This document shows positions 1 to 8,855 of a stretch of 64,000 nt of DNA, piece by piece; within the stretch, counting starts at the first letter, position 1; each line of letters opens with the position of its first letter. The stretch lies in assembly GCA_034111645.1 (NCBI GenBank), contig JAWUWW010000022.1:76270-140269 (forward strand), read 5' to 3'. Below the pieces are notes generated by a model. It had not been told where the DNA came from, ran no database searches, and saw only the letters and a program-made list of their open reading frames with translations. Made by a program: the position numbers and the translations under genes. This DNA is from CANLBN01 sp034111645 (lineage in GTDB: Bacteria; Pseudomonadota; Gammaproteobacteria; Pseudomonadales; Cellvibrionaceae).

Positions 1-12
1 TCTCAAATTCAT
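1..12 (-). CDS. nqrB: Start of nqrB (Na+-NQR subunit B), truncated by window edge
   Basis: Only the first four codons lie in the window (Met-Asn-Leu-Arg). They begin 3 bases after the nqrA stop and follow a purine-rich GAGGGG ribosome-binding site located 5-6 bases upstream of the ATG. In known nqr operons nqrB directly follows nqrA and NqrB proteins start with Met-x-Leu, so the identity is inferred from position plus a very short peptide. Nothing more can be said from this window. Confidence 0.5.
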
Positions 13-14
13 AA

Positions 15-1358
15 TTACCCCTCTTTCTCTATAAGTGTAAGGTTATCTCTCAAAATAGGACCGTATTCGTACTTACCTGGACAAACATACGTACAAAGTG
101 CCAGATCTTCTTCATCCAACTCTAAACACCCTAGCTTTTGAGCCATAGTTGTGTCACCTACAATTAATGATCGTAAAAGTTGAGTTGGCAAAATATCTAG
201 CGGCATTATTTTTTCGTAAGCACCTACAGGCACCATTGCACGCTCACTACCGCTAGTAGTTGTAGTAAAATCAAATTTCTTATCTTTAAAAAATTGTGAG
301 GCATATATACCAAGAGTTGAAAAATAATTAAAACCAGGGCGAAGATAATGCAGCATAGGCCTATCATTGCCTTCGACAAGTACACTAACCTGCTGATGAT
401 AACGACCAAGATAAGCTAATGCCCCCTTAGCAATTCGACCACCAAAAACGGAACCGGAGATAACACGGTTATTTTGGCCTTCTAGTTCACCGGCTGTTAG
501 CTCATCTAAACTAGCCCCTAAACGTGTCTTTAGCAAACGCGGCTTAGAAACTTGAGGGCCAGCCAAAGAGACCACTCGGTCGGTATAAACTTTACCAGTG
601 GTAAAAAGATGACCAAAAGCAATAACATCTTGGTAACCAATAGTCCAAACGATTTTATTGATACTCACTGGCGCTAGGAAGTGGATATGTGTGCCTGAGT
701 TGCCCGCCGGATGAACGCCAGCAAATGTCTCTACTTTAAGCTTTGGATTATTTGGAATAGACATATCTGCATCAACAGCCTTGCAAACATAAACCACACC
801 TTCTGTTAGCTTAGTTAATAACATTAAGCCAAGACTAAAAGCTTCAGCTTGAGACGCTATAACGATTTTAGGATCAGCCGCCAAAGGATTTGTATCCATT
901 GCATTAACAAAAATAGCAGTAGCGGTGGCATCTATAGCAGGTATTTTACTGTAGGGACGAGTTCTAAATGCTGACCACTGACCAGATTCAGCAAGAGTTT
1001 CAATAATACTCTTAGCACTGAGACCAGCTATTTTTTCGGGCTTATAATGTTTAAACTCAACAGCCTCGTCACCTTTAACATCGATAACTACAGACTGTAA
1101 AACACGGCGCGCACCACGATTAATTGCCGCGACCGTACCTGAGGCAGGTGATGTGAAGCAAACACCCTCAGTTTTTTTATCGGTAAATAATAACTGCCCT
1201 AGCTTAACCTTATCGCCTTCTTTAACGGCCATGGTTGGCTTCATGCCATGATAATCAAGACCGATAACTGCGACTGAGCGCGCTTTAGGTGCATCGTTAA
1301 TGACTTGTTCGGGATTACCGCTTATGGGTAAATCCAATCCTCGACGGATTTTGATCAT
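15..1358 (-). CDS. nqrA: Na+-translocating NADH:quinone reductase subunit A
   Basis: NqrA is the large cytoplasmic-side subunit of the six-subunit Na+-NQR, which oxidises NADH, reduces ubiquinone and exports sodium; it lacks the redox cofactors of the other subunits and contributes to quinone binding. The 447-residue product has the family's usual length and opening (Met-Ile-Lys-Ile-x-Arg-Gly-Leu-Asp-Leu-Pro-Ile), followed by the conserved motif with GDKVKLGQ near residue 50 and the SPASGTV motif near residue 70, which form the barrel-sandwich hybrid (biotinyl-like) fold. It is the first gene of an operon continuing left into nqrB. The 412-base leader before it is the likely promoter region. 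A sodium-pumping complex I analogue suggests a marine or halotolerant host. Identification is secure. Confidence 0.96.
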   Translation of the reverse strand: MIKIRRGLDLPISGNPEQVINDAPKARSVAVIGLDYHGMKPTMAVKEGDKVKLGQLLFTDKKTEGVCFTSPASGTVAAINRGARRVLQSVVIDVKGDEAVEFKHYKPEKIAGLSAKSIIETLAESGQWSAFRTRPYSKIPAIDATATAIFVNAMDTNPLAADPKIVIASQAEAFSLGLMLLTKLTEGVVYVCKAVDADMSIPNNPKLKVETFAGVHPAGNSGTHIHFLAPVSINKIVWTIGYQDVIAFGHLFTTGKVYTDRVVSLAGPQVSKPRLLKTRLGASLDELTAGELEGQNNRVISGSVFGGRIAKGALAYLGRYHQQVSVLVEGNDRPMLHYLRPGFNYFSTLGIYASQFFKDKKFDFTTTTSGSERAMVPVGAYEKIMPLDILPTQLLRSLIVGDTTMAQKLGCLELDEEDLALCTYVCPGKYEYGPILRDNLTLIEKEG

Positions 1359-1770
1359 ATATCAAACCTAATTGTTGGAGGGATACAAAAAATGACATTC
1401 ATTTTTTATTTGTTACACAAACAAGATCGTAACAAACTTCAAGAAACAGCTAAATAGGGGAACATGGTTCTTGAATCACATGCCAAATTAAACTAAGTGT
1501 AGACTAACGCACAGAAAACCATATGCAATTTCACAAAAAACTAATTATAAAGAGCTATAAGTCACCTTGCCAGCAAAAATAGTATCAATTACAACAAAGA
1601 TTGATAAATAGCCTTTAATCAAAAGCTTTTTAAAAAATAAATTATTTACACGCCTTAAAAATGTTATCTTTGAAAGATATTGGTTAATTAGCAAACAACT
1701 CTTGGCCAAGCTATCAGATAAAGCAAAATCTGAACAAGCTCATAAACTAACCCTTGCGATATAATAAAAC
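1359..1770. other. Intergenic region upstream of nqrA and downstream of gap
   Basis: This 412-base AT-rich stretch holds no convincing open reading frame. It must carry the nqr promoter near its left end, where an AGG-containing ribosome-binding site precedes the nqrA start. A short imperfect palindrome (AAATGACATTCATTT) lies about 30 bases upstream of the nqrA ATG at roughly 1391-1405. The right end carries part of the gap terminator hairpin. I see no RNA gene. Confidence 0.5.
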
Positions 1771-1791
1771 TTATCTTTGTGGATAAGTTTT
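1766..1791 (-). terminator. Hairpin overlapping the gap stop codon
   Basis: A perfect 10-base inverted repeat (AAAACTTATC / GATAAGTTTT) with a 6-base loop sits over the last codons and stop of the gap gene. On the minus strand the 3' arm ends in TTTT and is followed by ATTATAT. It is a plausible weak rho-independent terminator; the T tract is interrupted. The loop side also spells a perfect DnaA-box 9-mer, judged coincidental. Confidence 0.55.
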
Positions 1792-3219
1792 GTAAATAAC
1801 ACCTGCAATTTGCTCAAGGCAACGCATGACTTGGCAGCTGTAACCAAATTCATTGTCATACCAACAATAAACCACACAGCTGTCGTCACTAACAATAGTC
1901 GCACGACTGTCAAACACACACGCTTTTCTATTACCTACGAAATCACTTGAAACAACTTCTGGTGAATTCGTGTAATCAATTTGTTGTTGCAATGGCGAAT
2001 GCAAAGCAACTTCGCGAATATAGTCGTTCAATGCTTCTTTAGTTGTTGGTTTTTCTAACTGAAGGTTTAAAATCGCCATTGATACATTAGGGGTTGGAAC
2101 ACGAATAGAGTTACCTGTTAATTTACCTGCCAACTCAGGAATGGCCTTTTGTACCGCACTAGCTGCACCGGTCTCGGTCAACACCATATTTAAAGCTGCA
2201 CTGCGGCCCCGACGCTCACCACTGTGATAATTGTCAATTAGATTTTGGTCATTAGTATATGAATGAACCGTTTCAACGTGGCCACGTTTGATACCATACT
2301 CATCTAGCAATGCTTTAAGAATAGGTGTTATGGCATTTGTTGTACACGATGCTGCCGAAATTATTTTATCGCTGTCTTCAATAGTATTATTATTAATTCC
2401 AAAGACGATATTTTTTAGATCACCTTTTCCAGGGGCCGTTAACAATACTTTATTAACTCCTGTACATGCTAAGTGCTGAGATAGACCAACCTCATCTCGC
2501 CAAACACCCGTATTATCAACCACTATCGCATTATCGATACCATAATCATGGTAATTTATTTCTGTAGGTGAGTTGGCATAAATGACCTTTACTTCCGAGC
2601 CATTGCAAATCAACGTATCAGTTTCTTCGTCAACACGAATAGTACCTTTAAAACTACCGTGAACAGAATCGCGACGCAATAAACTCGCGCGCTTTACTAA
2701 GTCGTTACCTTTACCTTTGCGCACTACAATTGCTCTAAGACGCAATAAATCGCCGCCACCAGTCTTTTCTAAAATCAAACGTGCCATTAAGCGACCTATA
2801 CGACCAAAGCCATAAAGAACAACATCTTGTGGCTGTGCAAGTGAAACACTTTTGGAGTCAACAAAGTCAGCAAGCTCGATCTCTACCCATGCATCAATAT
2901 CAGCGATTGCACCTAAAGACATATATTTTACAGCTAACTTACCCAAGTCTATATGGGCTGAACCTAGGCCAAGCTTTATAATAGACTGTAACAGCGGAAA
3001 GGTTTCAAATTCGGAAAGCTCATTTTTTTCGACCTGACGCACAGCACGATGATATTTTAAGATATCGATAACAGATCGATTAATTAATGAACGCCCATAA
3101 ATATATATTTTTACATTATTTTCACGGTAAAGCTTACCGATCATAGGGATCATAGCTTCGGCCAAGGCCTCCCGCTCTTTCCAATCTTTAAAATAATCAT
3201 CTGGCTTAGGTCGATTCAC
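1771..3219 (-). CDS. gap: Glyceraldehyde-3-phosphate dehydrogenase, long N-terminally extended type
   Basis: Converts glyceraldehyde 3-phosphate, phosphate and NAD(P)+ to 1,3-bisphosphoglycerate in the cytosol. The 482-residue product has an approximately 130-residue N-terminal extension before the Rossmann motif GFGRIG (about residues 137-142). The catalytic motif SAASCTTN places the nucleophilic cysteine at residue 292, and the HSYTNDQ and C-terminal WYDNEFGY motifs are intact, so the enzyme should be active. This extended class is typical of Pseudomonas and relatives, where the gene also lies next to mfd, as here (divergent, 400 bases apart). The extension's role is unknown to me. In relatives this form is often linked to gluconeogenic flux, which is inference here. 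Confidence 0.93.
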   Translation of the reverse strand: MNRPKPDDYFKDWKEREALAEAMIPMIGKLYRENNVKIYIYGRSLINRSVIDILKYHRAVRQVEKNELSEFETFPLLQSIIKLGLGSAHIDLGKLAVKYMSLGAIADIDAWVEIELADFVDSKSVSLAQPQDVVLYGFGRIGRLMARLILEKTGGGDLLRLRAIVVRKGKGNDLVKRASLLRRDSVHGSFKGTIRVDEETDTLICNGSEVKVIYANSPTEINYHDYGIDNAIVVDNTGVWRDEVGLSQHLACTGVNKVLLTAPGKGDLKNIVFGINNNTIEDSDKIISAASCTTNAITPILKALLDEYGIKRGHVETVHSYTNDQNLIDNYHSGERRGRSAALNMVLTETGAASAVQKAIPELAGKLTGNSIRVPTPNVSMAILNLQLEKPTTKEALNDYIREVALHSPLQQQIDYTNSPEVVSSDFVGNRKACVFDSRATIVSDDSCVVYCWYDNEFGYSCQVMRCLEQIAGVIYKTYPQR

Positions 3220-3619
3220 TAGAGGTACCTTTTAATATATGTTGATTTGAGCAGTTTATTAATGGCGAATAGCCAACAAAGAAACACTAGATATGCCCCC
3301 ATTAGATAACTTTACATAATGGATACTTAACGGCTAAATTCTTTACAGGATGTCTTTTTGTAATGAGCCTTACAAAAAAAGCGCGCATATTATCTTAGTT
3401 ACGAAGTATAAGTGCAAGCTTAAAGCCCTTTTCTATATGCCAAAAATTAAAACCCAAAACATTGTGAAAAATAAAGAGACTCTTAGCCTCAGGTTATATA
3501 AAATGATTGTGGTTTTATTTTTTGATAAAATTATAGTATCAACTCCTAAAATACTGATCTAAATACCTTGTTTGAATCTTTATTAATTATTCATTTTTAC
3601 ATTGTGATAATACTTTTAC
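3220..3619. other. Divergent intergenic region between gap and mfd
   Basis: A 400-base AT-rich region from which gap (left) and mfd (right) are transcribed apart. It should contain both promoters, but I cannot place clear -35/-10 pairs. A 70-codon open frame at 3350-3562 has no ribosome-binding site or recognisable content and is treated as noise. The only distinct structure is the inverted repeat at 3355-3378, listed separately. Confidence 0.5.
3355..3378. repeat. Perfect 9-base inverted repeat in gap-mfd spacer
   Basis: TTTTTGTAA and TTACAAAAA are separated by six bases. The symmetry and position about 140 bases upstream of gap fit an operator, but it does not match a binding site I can name with confidence. 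It could also be a chance AT-rich palindrome. Confidence 0.4.
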
Positions 3620-6600
3620 ATGCCCTCGAGTACTCCAACTGCAGTTATGACGTCTCCACTTTCGCCGCCTTTACTTAATAAAGTTGGCAATAGACAAAAC
3701 TGGAGCGGTTTAAAGGGTAGCTCCAAAGCACTAGCTATAAGCTTAGCAGCAAGGCAAGAGAAACCTCTTCTTATCATTACTGAAGACACATCTAGCGCTG
3801 TTCGTTTAACTAATGAAGTCAGCTTTTTTTTAAACAACATCACTGATCAGAGCGCTAGCGCAGGCAATTGCAATCAAATACCCGTTTTGCACTTTCCCGA
3901 CTGGGAAACGCTTCCTTATGACAATTTCTCTCCGCACGATGATATTGTCTCCGGGCGACTTCAAAGTCTCTATAGGCTATTACGTCTAAAACAAGGTGTT
4001 GTTATTGTGCCCATAAGCACGCTAATGACTCGTATACCCCCGGCATCGCATATACAAAAATATAGCTTAGTATTAAAAAAAGACGACGCATTTAATACTC
4101 AATTGATGCGAACACAATTAGAAAAGTCTGGTTACCGGTGTGTCGATACGGTTTATGAACACGGTGAATATGCCGTTAGAGGATCGTTATTTGATCTATT
4201 TCCAATGGGCAGCGAACTCCCCTATCGCATTGATCTTTTTGACGATACTATCGATTCACTAAGAACTTTTGATCCAGAATCGCAGCGCACCGTTGCTCAT
4301 ACGGATGAAATTAGTCTACTGCCTGCTCGCGAATTTCCGTTAGATGAAGACGGTATTCGGTCTTTTCGAAATAATTGGCATAACCGCTTTGATGTCGATC
4401 ATCGCAACTGCTCACTCTATCAAGATATAAGCAATGGCGTTGCACCGGCTGGAATAGAATATTATTTACCGCTTTTTTTTGACGATTGTGTCTCGCTAAT
4501 TAATTACTTACCTGAAAATACCCATGTGTTTTCACTACAAGGTTTAGAGCGCGCGGGCGATCATTATTGGCGAGAAATAAATAATCGTTATGAGAGCCGT
4601 TGCGGTGATTTACAACGCCCCATCCTAAAACCCAACGAATGTTTTTTATCGACAAATAATTTATTTGAACAATTAAAAAAATTCTCTCAAATTAATATTA
4701 TTGACGACGATACCAATACACACATTAATTTTTCTACCCAACAGCTGCCGCTTCTCGCCATTGAAGGCCAGAGCAAGAAACCACTACTGCAACTCGATAA
4801 TTTTATATCCAAGGAAGAATATAGAATATTATTCTGTGTAGAATCTGCGGGAAGACGTGAAGCTTTATATGATATTTTAAAGCCTCTCGCTATAAAACCA
4901 GTGACGGTAGAGAGTTGGGATGAGTTTGTTTCTTCCTCAATAACATGCGCAATTATAGAATCACCGATCGATAACGGCTGTATCATTCACCACGATAAAA
5001 TTTCTATTGCGTTAATCAGCGAAACCGAGCTCTTCGGTCAGCAAGTACAGCAACGAAGACGTCGTGTAACAACTCAAAACGCGACCGAAAATATTGTAAA
5101 AAGTTTAACCGAGTTAAAAATAGGCTCTCCTGTTGTGCATATCGATCATGGTGTTGGTCGCTATCTTGGCTTACAAATTATTGAGGTCGACAATCAAGCC
5201 AATGAATTTTTAACCTTAGAATATGCCGATAAAGCTAAACTTTATGTGCCCGTTACCCACCTTCATCTTATAAATCGTTATACCGGCTCAGAAGAAGCGT
5301 TTGTACCTTTATATAAATTAGGCAGTGATCATTGGCAGCGCGCTAAAGATAAAGCGGCAAAGGAAGTTCGCGATGTGGCAGCAGAATTACTAGAAATTTA
5401 TGCTCGCCGAGATGCGCAAAAAGGCCATTCATTTAATTTTAATGAGCTTGAGTATCAGCGCTTTAGTAATAGCTTCCCCTTTGAAGAAACGCCCGATCAA
5501 GAAGCTGTAATTGATGCAGTCGTTAGAGACATGCGCAATGCAAAACCAATGGATCGATTAGTCTGCGGAGATGTAGGATTTGGTAAAACTGAAGTAGCGA
5601 TGCGCGCTTGTTTTATAGCAACACATGACCAAAAACAAGTGGCTATTTTAGTTCCCACAACACTATTAGCCCAACAACATTACGATAATTTTTGTGATCG
5701 CTTTGCCGATTGGCCAATTAATATCGAGGTTGTTTCGCGCTTTAAAACTGCTAAAGAAATAAAAGCTATAGAGGATAAAATTACCTCTGGAAATACTGAC
5801 ATTCTTATTGGCACTCACAAAATCTTAAGCTCAAAATTTTCATTTAAATCGTTAGGATTGTTAATCATTGATGAGGAACATCGCTTTGGTGTAAGACAAA
5901 AAGAAGCTATTAAAGCTCTGCGCAGCAAAGTCGACATATTAACACTTACGGCAACACCTATTCCTCGCACTCTTAATATGGCCATGCATGGCATCCGTGA
6001 TCTTTCAATTATTGCAACGCCCCCTGCACGCCGACTTTCAGTTAAGACTTTTATACGCCCCTACGATGGCAATCTAATAAAAGAGGCTATTCTTCGTGAG
6101 TTACTCCGAGGTGGACAAGTATATTATTTACATAACGATGTAAAAACTATCGAAAAAACAGCGCGCGATTTAGAAGTGTTAATTCCCGACGCAAGAGTTG
6201 CAGTGGCTCACGGCCAATTACGTGAGCGCTCACTTGAGCACATCATGGCCGAGTTTTATCATCAACGCTTTAATGTTTTAGTGTGTACCACAATTATTGA
6301 AACCGGTATTGATGTACCCAATGCCAATACTATTATTATTGATCGTGCCGATAAATTTGGTCTAGCGCAGCTACACCAACTTAGAGGTCGAGTTGGCCGC
6401 TCGCATCACCAAGCCTATGCTTACATGATGACACCACCGCCTAAAGTCATGACCGCTGACGCTGAAAAACGCTTAGAAGCAATCAGTGCCGCACACGATC
6501 TAGGTGCCGGTTTTACTCTTGCGACACATGACCTAGAAATTAGAGGTGCGGGAGAGCTGCTCGGTGATGATCAAAGTGGTCAGATGCATACTATTGGTTT

Positions 6601-7138
6601 TACGCTATACATGGAGATGTTAGAGCAAACGGTTAAGGCACTTAAGTCTGGAAAGCCTCTAGCCGAGGTTACACTTAATGTAGGTAACGTTGATGTGAAT
6701 TTGCATATTCCTGCATTGATACCCGATAAATACATTCCCGATGTGCATACAAGGCTTAATCTCTATAAGCGTCTGGCTTCTGTTACCGATGCAAAAGATT
6801 TTAGGGAGTTACAAGTAGAGATGATCGACCGCTTTGGCTTATTACCCATTGAGGTCAAACATTTAATTGAAGTCACTCAGATAAAATTGCAGGCTGAAGC
6901 ACTCGGAATTACTAAAGTTGACGCTAATGCTCATAAGGGTAAAATTGATTTCAATGCTTCACCCAACGTTAATCCATTAAGCATTATCAAAATGGTGCAA
7001 ATTGAACCTCAACACTATCAACTTCGAGGAGCAAACCAGCTATTATTCACCCAGAATATGCATAGCGCGCAAGAGCGAATAGAAACTGTTGCCAGTATAT
7101 TGAATAAAATAACCGTAAATGATGAAGCAGAGAGCTAA
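3620..7138 (+). CDS. mfd: Transcription-repair coupling factor Mfd
   Basis: Mfd is a DNA translocase that pushes stalled RNA polymerase off damaged templates and recruits UvrA. The 1172-residue product is full length. The N-terminal UvrB-like module covers about residues 20-340, the RNA-polymerase interaction domain (VVHIDHGVGRY) about 495-570, then a helicase with Walker A GDVGFGKTE near 650, DEEHRFG near 750, LTATPIPRTL just after, and the RGRVGRS motif VI near 930. The C-terminal TRCF domain closes the protein. The listed ATG has no clear ribosome-binding site; the in-frame ATG ten codons later is an alternative. csiV follows with a one-base overlap of stop and start, suggesting translational coupling. 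Confidence 0.97.
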   Translation: MPSSTPTAVMTSPLSPPLLNKVGNRQNWSGLKGSSKALAISLAARQEKPLLIITEDTSSAVRLTNEVSFFLNNITDQSASAGNCNQIPVLHFPDWETLPYDNFSPHDDIVSGRLQSLYRLLRLKQGVVIVPISTLMTRIPPASHIQKYSLVLKKDDAFNTQLMRTQLEKSGYRCVDTVYEHGEYAVRGSLFDLFPMGSELPYRIDLFDDTIDSLRTFDPESQRTVAHTDEISLLPAREFPLDEDGIRSFRNNWHNRFDVDHRNCSLYQDISNGVAPAGIEYYLPLFFDDCVSLINYLPENTHVFSLQGLERAGDHYWREINNRYESRCGDLQRPILKPNECFLSTNNLFEQLKKFSQINIIDDDTNTHINFSTQQLPLLAIEGQSKKPLLQLDNFISKEEYRILFCVESAGRREALYDILKPLAIKPVTVESWDEFVSSSITCAIIESPIDNGCIIHHDKISIALISETELFGQQVQQRRRRVTTQNATENIVKSLTELKIGSPVVHIDHGVGRYLGLQIIEVDNQANEFLTLEYADKAKLYVPVTHLHLINRYTGSEEAFVPLYKLGSDHWQRAKDKAAKEVRDVAAELLEIYARRDAQKGHSFNFNELEYQRFSNSFPFEETPDQEAVIDAVVRDMRNAKPMDRLVCGDVGFGKTEVAMRACFIATHDQKQVAILVPTTLLAQQHYDNFCDRFADWPINIEVVSRFKTAKEIKAIEDKITSGNTDILIGTHKILSSKFSFKSLGLLIIDEEHRFGVRQKEAIKALRSKVDILTLTATPIPRTLNMAMHGIRDLSIIATPPARRLSVKTFIRPYDGNLIKEAILRELLRGGQVYYLHNDVKTIEKTARDLEVLIPDARVAVAHGQLRERSLEHIMAEFYHQRFNVLVCTTIIETGIDVPNANTIIIDRADKFGLAQLHQLRGRVGRSHHQAYAYMMTPPPKVMTADAEKRLEAISAAHDLGAGFTLATHDLEIRGAGELLGDDQSGQMHTIGFTLYMEMLEQTVKALKSGKPLAEVTLNVGNVDVNLHIPALIPDKYIPDVHTRLNLYKRLASVTDAKDFRELQVEMIDRFGLLPIEVKHLIEVTQIKLQAEALGITKVDANAHKGKIDFNASPNVNPLSIIKMVQIEPQHYQLRGANQLLFTQNMHSAQERIETVASILNKITVNDEAES

Positions 7139-7908
7139 TGAAACTATTTAAAACATCTATTAAATTAACATCGTTTGCAGGGCAACCTTTTATACTTATC
7201 CTTGGCTTAATTTTAAGCCTATTGTCTTCACTCTCTTATGCACAAAATGAAGGTCGATGGTATAACGTTGAAATACTTATTTTTAAGCGACTTGATCAAA
7301 ACATGCAAACTCAAGAGCTGTGGAGAAATGATCTTGTATTAAATTATCCGCATTTTTATGAATATCTAAGATCGCCAAAAGCGCAACCAAAAAGCCATCT
7401 TAGCGCCTTAAATAATGAGTCGTACGTATTAAAGCGTTACCAGAATGCATTAACTAGAAACGAAAACTTTAAGATACTAAAACATGTAGCATGGTCACAA
7501 AAAATGGCCAATGAGTCAGAGTCACCCGCGATCATCATTAGCGGAGGAGACGACATTGGCAACCATAAAGAATTAGAGGGCTACATAAAAATTCATATTG
7601 CACGGTTTTTACATGTCACAAGTAATTTATGGCTTACAGACTCGAGCTCAAACAACGTGGATCCAAATGTAAATTGGCCACAGCTACCGGCAATACCAAG
7701 TCGGGCAAACGCTGGCAAATCAACGAACCAAACTAGGACCAATGCGAACACCTTAGCATTAACAGAACTGGATTTTAGTACAAATTACACTAGCCCATAT
7801 CCCATAATTACATTGCAAAATAGAACAAGAATGCGCAGCAATGAGCTTCACTACGTTGATCATCCAGCAATGGGCATGATGATTTTTATGACGCCCTTAG
7901 ATGACTGA
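7138..7908 (+). CDS. csiV: CsiV-family periplasmic protein
   Basis: A 256-residue protein with an N-terminal signal/anchor segment (hydrophobic stretch at about residues 17-35, ending Ser-Tyr-Ala-Gln) and a mature region starting RWYNVEILIFKR. This start and the C-terminal HPAMGMMIFMTP motif are characteristic of the CsiV family, periplasmic peptidoglycan-binding proteins known in Vibrio to activate the SOS response under beta-lactam stress. Placement immediately after mfd is the same as in Pseudomonas. The ATG overlaps the mfd stop (TAATG), so the two are co-transcribed. The function in this organism is inferred from the family only. Confidence 0.85.
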   Translation: MKLFKTSIKLTSFAGQPFILILGLILSLLSSLSYAQNEGRWYNVEILIFKRLDQNMQTQELWRNDLVLNYPHFYEYLRSPKAQPKSHLSALNNESYVLKRYQNALTRNENFKILKHVAWSQKMANESESPAIIISGGDDIGNHKELEGYIKIHIARFLHVTSNLWLTDSSSNNVDPNVNWPQLPAIPSRANAGKSTNQTRTNANTLALTELDFSTNYTSPYPIITLQNRTRMRSNELHYVDHPAMGMMIFMTPLDD

Positions 7909-7943
7909 TAAAAGCCTTTAAACATTTCACCATATGTATTATC

Positions 7944-7983
7944 AAAGCTTTTATAATCTATTCAAATAGATTATAAAAACTTT
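7944..7983. terminator. Bidirectional terminator between csiV and the phosphorylase gene
   Basis: A perfect 14-base inverted repeat (TTTTATAATCTATT / AATAGATTATAAAA, 7949-7978) is extended by AAAG/CTTT across one mismatch to 18 base pairs. It lies between convergent genes and overlaps the stop codon of the minus-strand gene at 7971. The A/T ends give a T run on both strands. Confidence 0.8.
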
Positions 7984-8735
7984 AGTAAATTGGGCAACTG
8001 AGTTTTTATACTTTTCATATTCTTTTTAACGGTATTCATTATCTCTATCATCGAGAGCATTTCATTAGATACGCCTGCAGCCCAATTTACAACAATAGCA
8101 ACGGATACGTAGTCTATTCCAAGCTCTTTTGCTAAGGCTGTTTCTGGCATACCAGTCATACCAACCATATCACAGCCATCACGCTTATAGCGCTCGACTT
8201 CAGCAGCAGATTCTAGCCTCGGCCCCTGCGTACAGCCATAAACACCATGCCCAACGAAATCAATATTATGCTCATAAAAAAATCTAATTAGTTTTTTTCT
8301 TAATTCGAGAGCATAGGGATAAGTAAAATCGATATGATCAATGGGCGGTAGACCTTGCTCTAAAAGTTTATCTGCATCACCATCAAAAAAAGTATGTTCT
8401 CGATTAGAGGTATAATCAATAATCTGTTCAGGTATAACGATTGTATCCGGCGACATTGTACTGTTAATACCACCGACAACATTAAAGGCAATAATTTGCG
8501 AGACACCTAATTGCTTAAGCATCCAAATATTCGCTCTATAATTAACGGTATGTGGCGGATAGTGATGGCCAACACCATGTCGCGGCAAAAAAATACACGG
8601 ATTATTATTAACATGCCCCTGAAGTATTGGACCTGAATGCTGACCGTAGGGAGTATCCTGAAAAATAGCGTCGCTAACGGCTAACTCTTCAAATGTATCA
8701 AAGCCAGAACCACCAATAATAGCTGTTAAACTCAT
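7971..8735 (-). CDS. S-methyl-5'-thioinosine phosphorylase
   Basis: A 254-residue member of the MTA/PNP phosphorylase family. The N-terminal phosphate-binding IGGSGFD, the LPRHGVGHHYPPH motif, NVVGGIN, the TQGPRLES motif and MVGMTGMPE are all present. In Pseudomonas the orthologue at this locus acts on methylthioinosine made by deamination of methylthioadenosine, salvaging purine and methylthioribose-1-phosphate from polyamine synthesis; substrate preference here is inferred from synteny and similarity, and methylthioadenosine phosphorylase is the alternative. It is cytosolic and normally a trimer. The gene is monocistronic, convergent with csiV, and its stop lies inside the shared terminator. 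Confidence 0.85.
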   Translation of the reverse strand: MSLTAIIGGSGFDTFEELAVSDAIFQDTPYGQHSGPILQGHVNNNPCIFLPRHGVGHHYPPHTVNYRANIWMLKQLGVSQIIAFNVVGGINSTMSPDTIVIPEQIIDYTSNREHTFFDGDADKLLEQGLPPIDHIDFTYPYALELRKKLIRFFYEHNIDFVGHGVYGCTQGPRLESAAEVERYKRDGCDMVGMTGMPETALAKELGIDYVSVAIVVNWAAGVSNEMLSMIEIMNTVKKNMKSIKTQLPNLLKFL

Positions 8736-8855
8736 CCTAAATCCCTATTATTTGAAATTTTAAAAAATATAACAATTATTTAATGATATAACCATTAAAT
8801 AATTTTACTAAATACACTTTTATCAGAGTGAATAATTTTTTAATCTATTGAATAG

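Noticed and set aside
1778..1786. Perfect DnaA box (TTATCCACA on the minus strand)
   Set aside because: A given 9-mer is expected about once in two windows of this size on both strands. It is a single site inside the gap 3' end with no cluster, no AT-rich unwinding element and no dnaA or dnaN nearby.
3355..3378. TyrR-type operator
   Set aside because: TyrR boxes have six-base arms TGTAAA/TTTACA with a six-base centre; the site here is two bases shorter in total.
3350..3562. 70-codon frame between gap and mfd
   Set aside because: No ribosome-binding site, no family resemblance, overlaps the palindrome, and sits in a region that needs two promoters.
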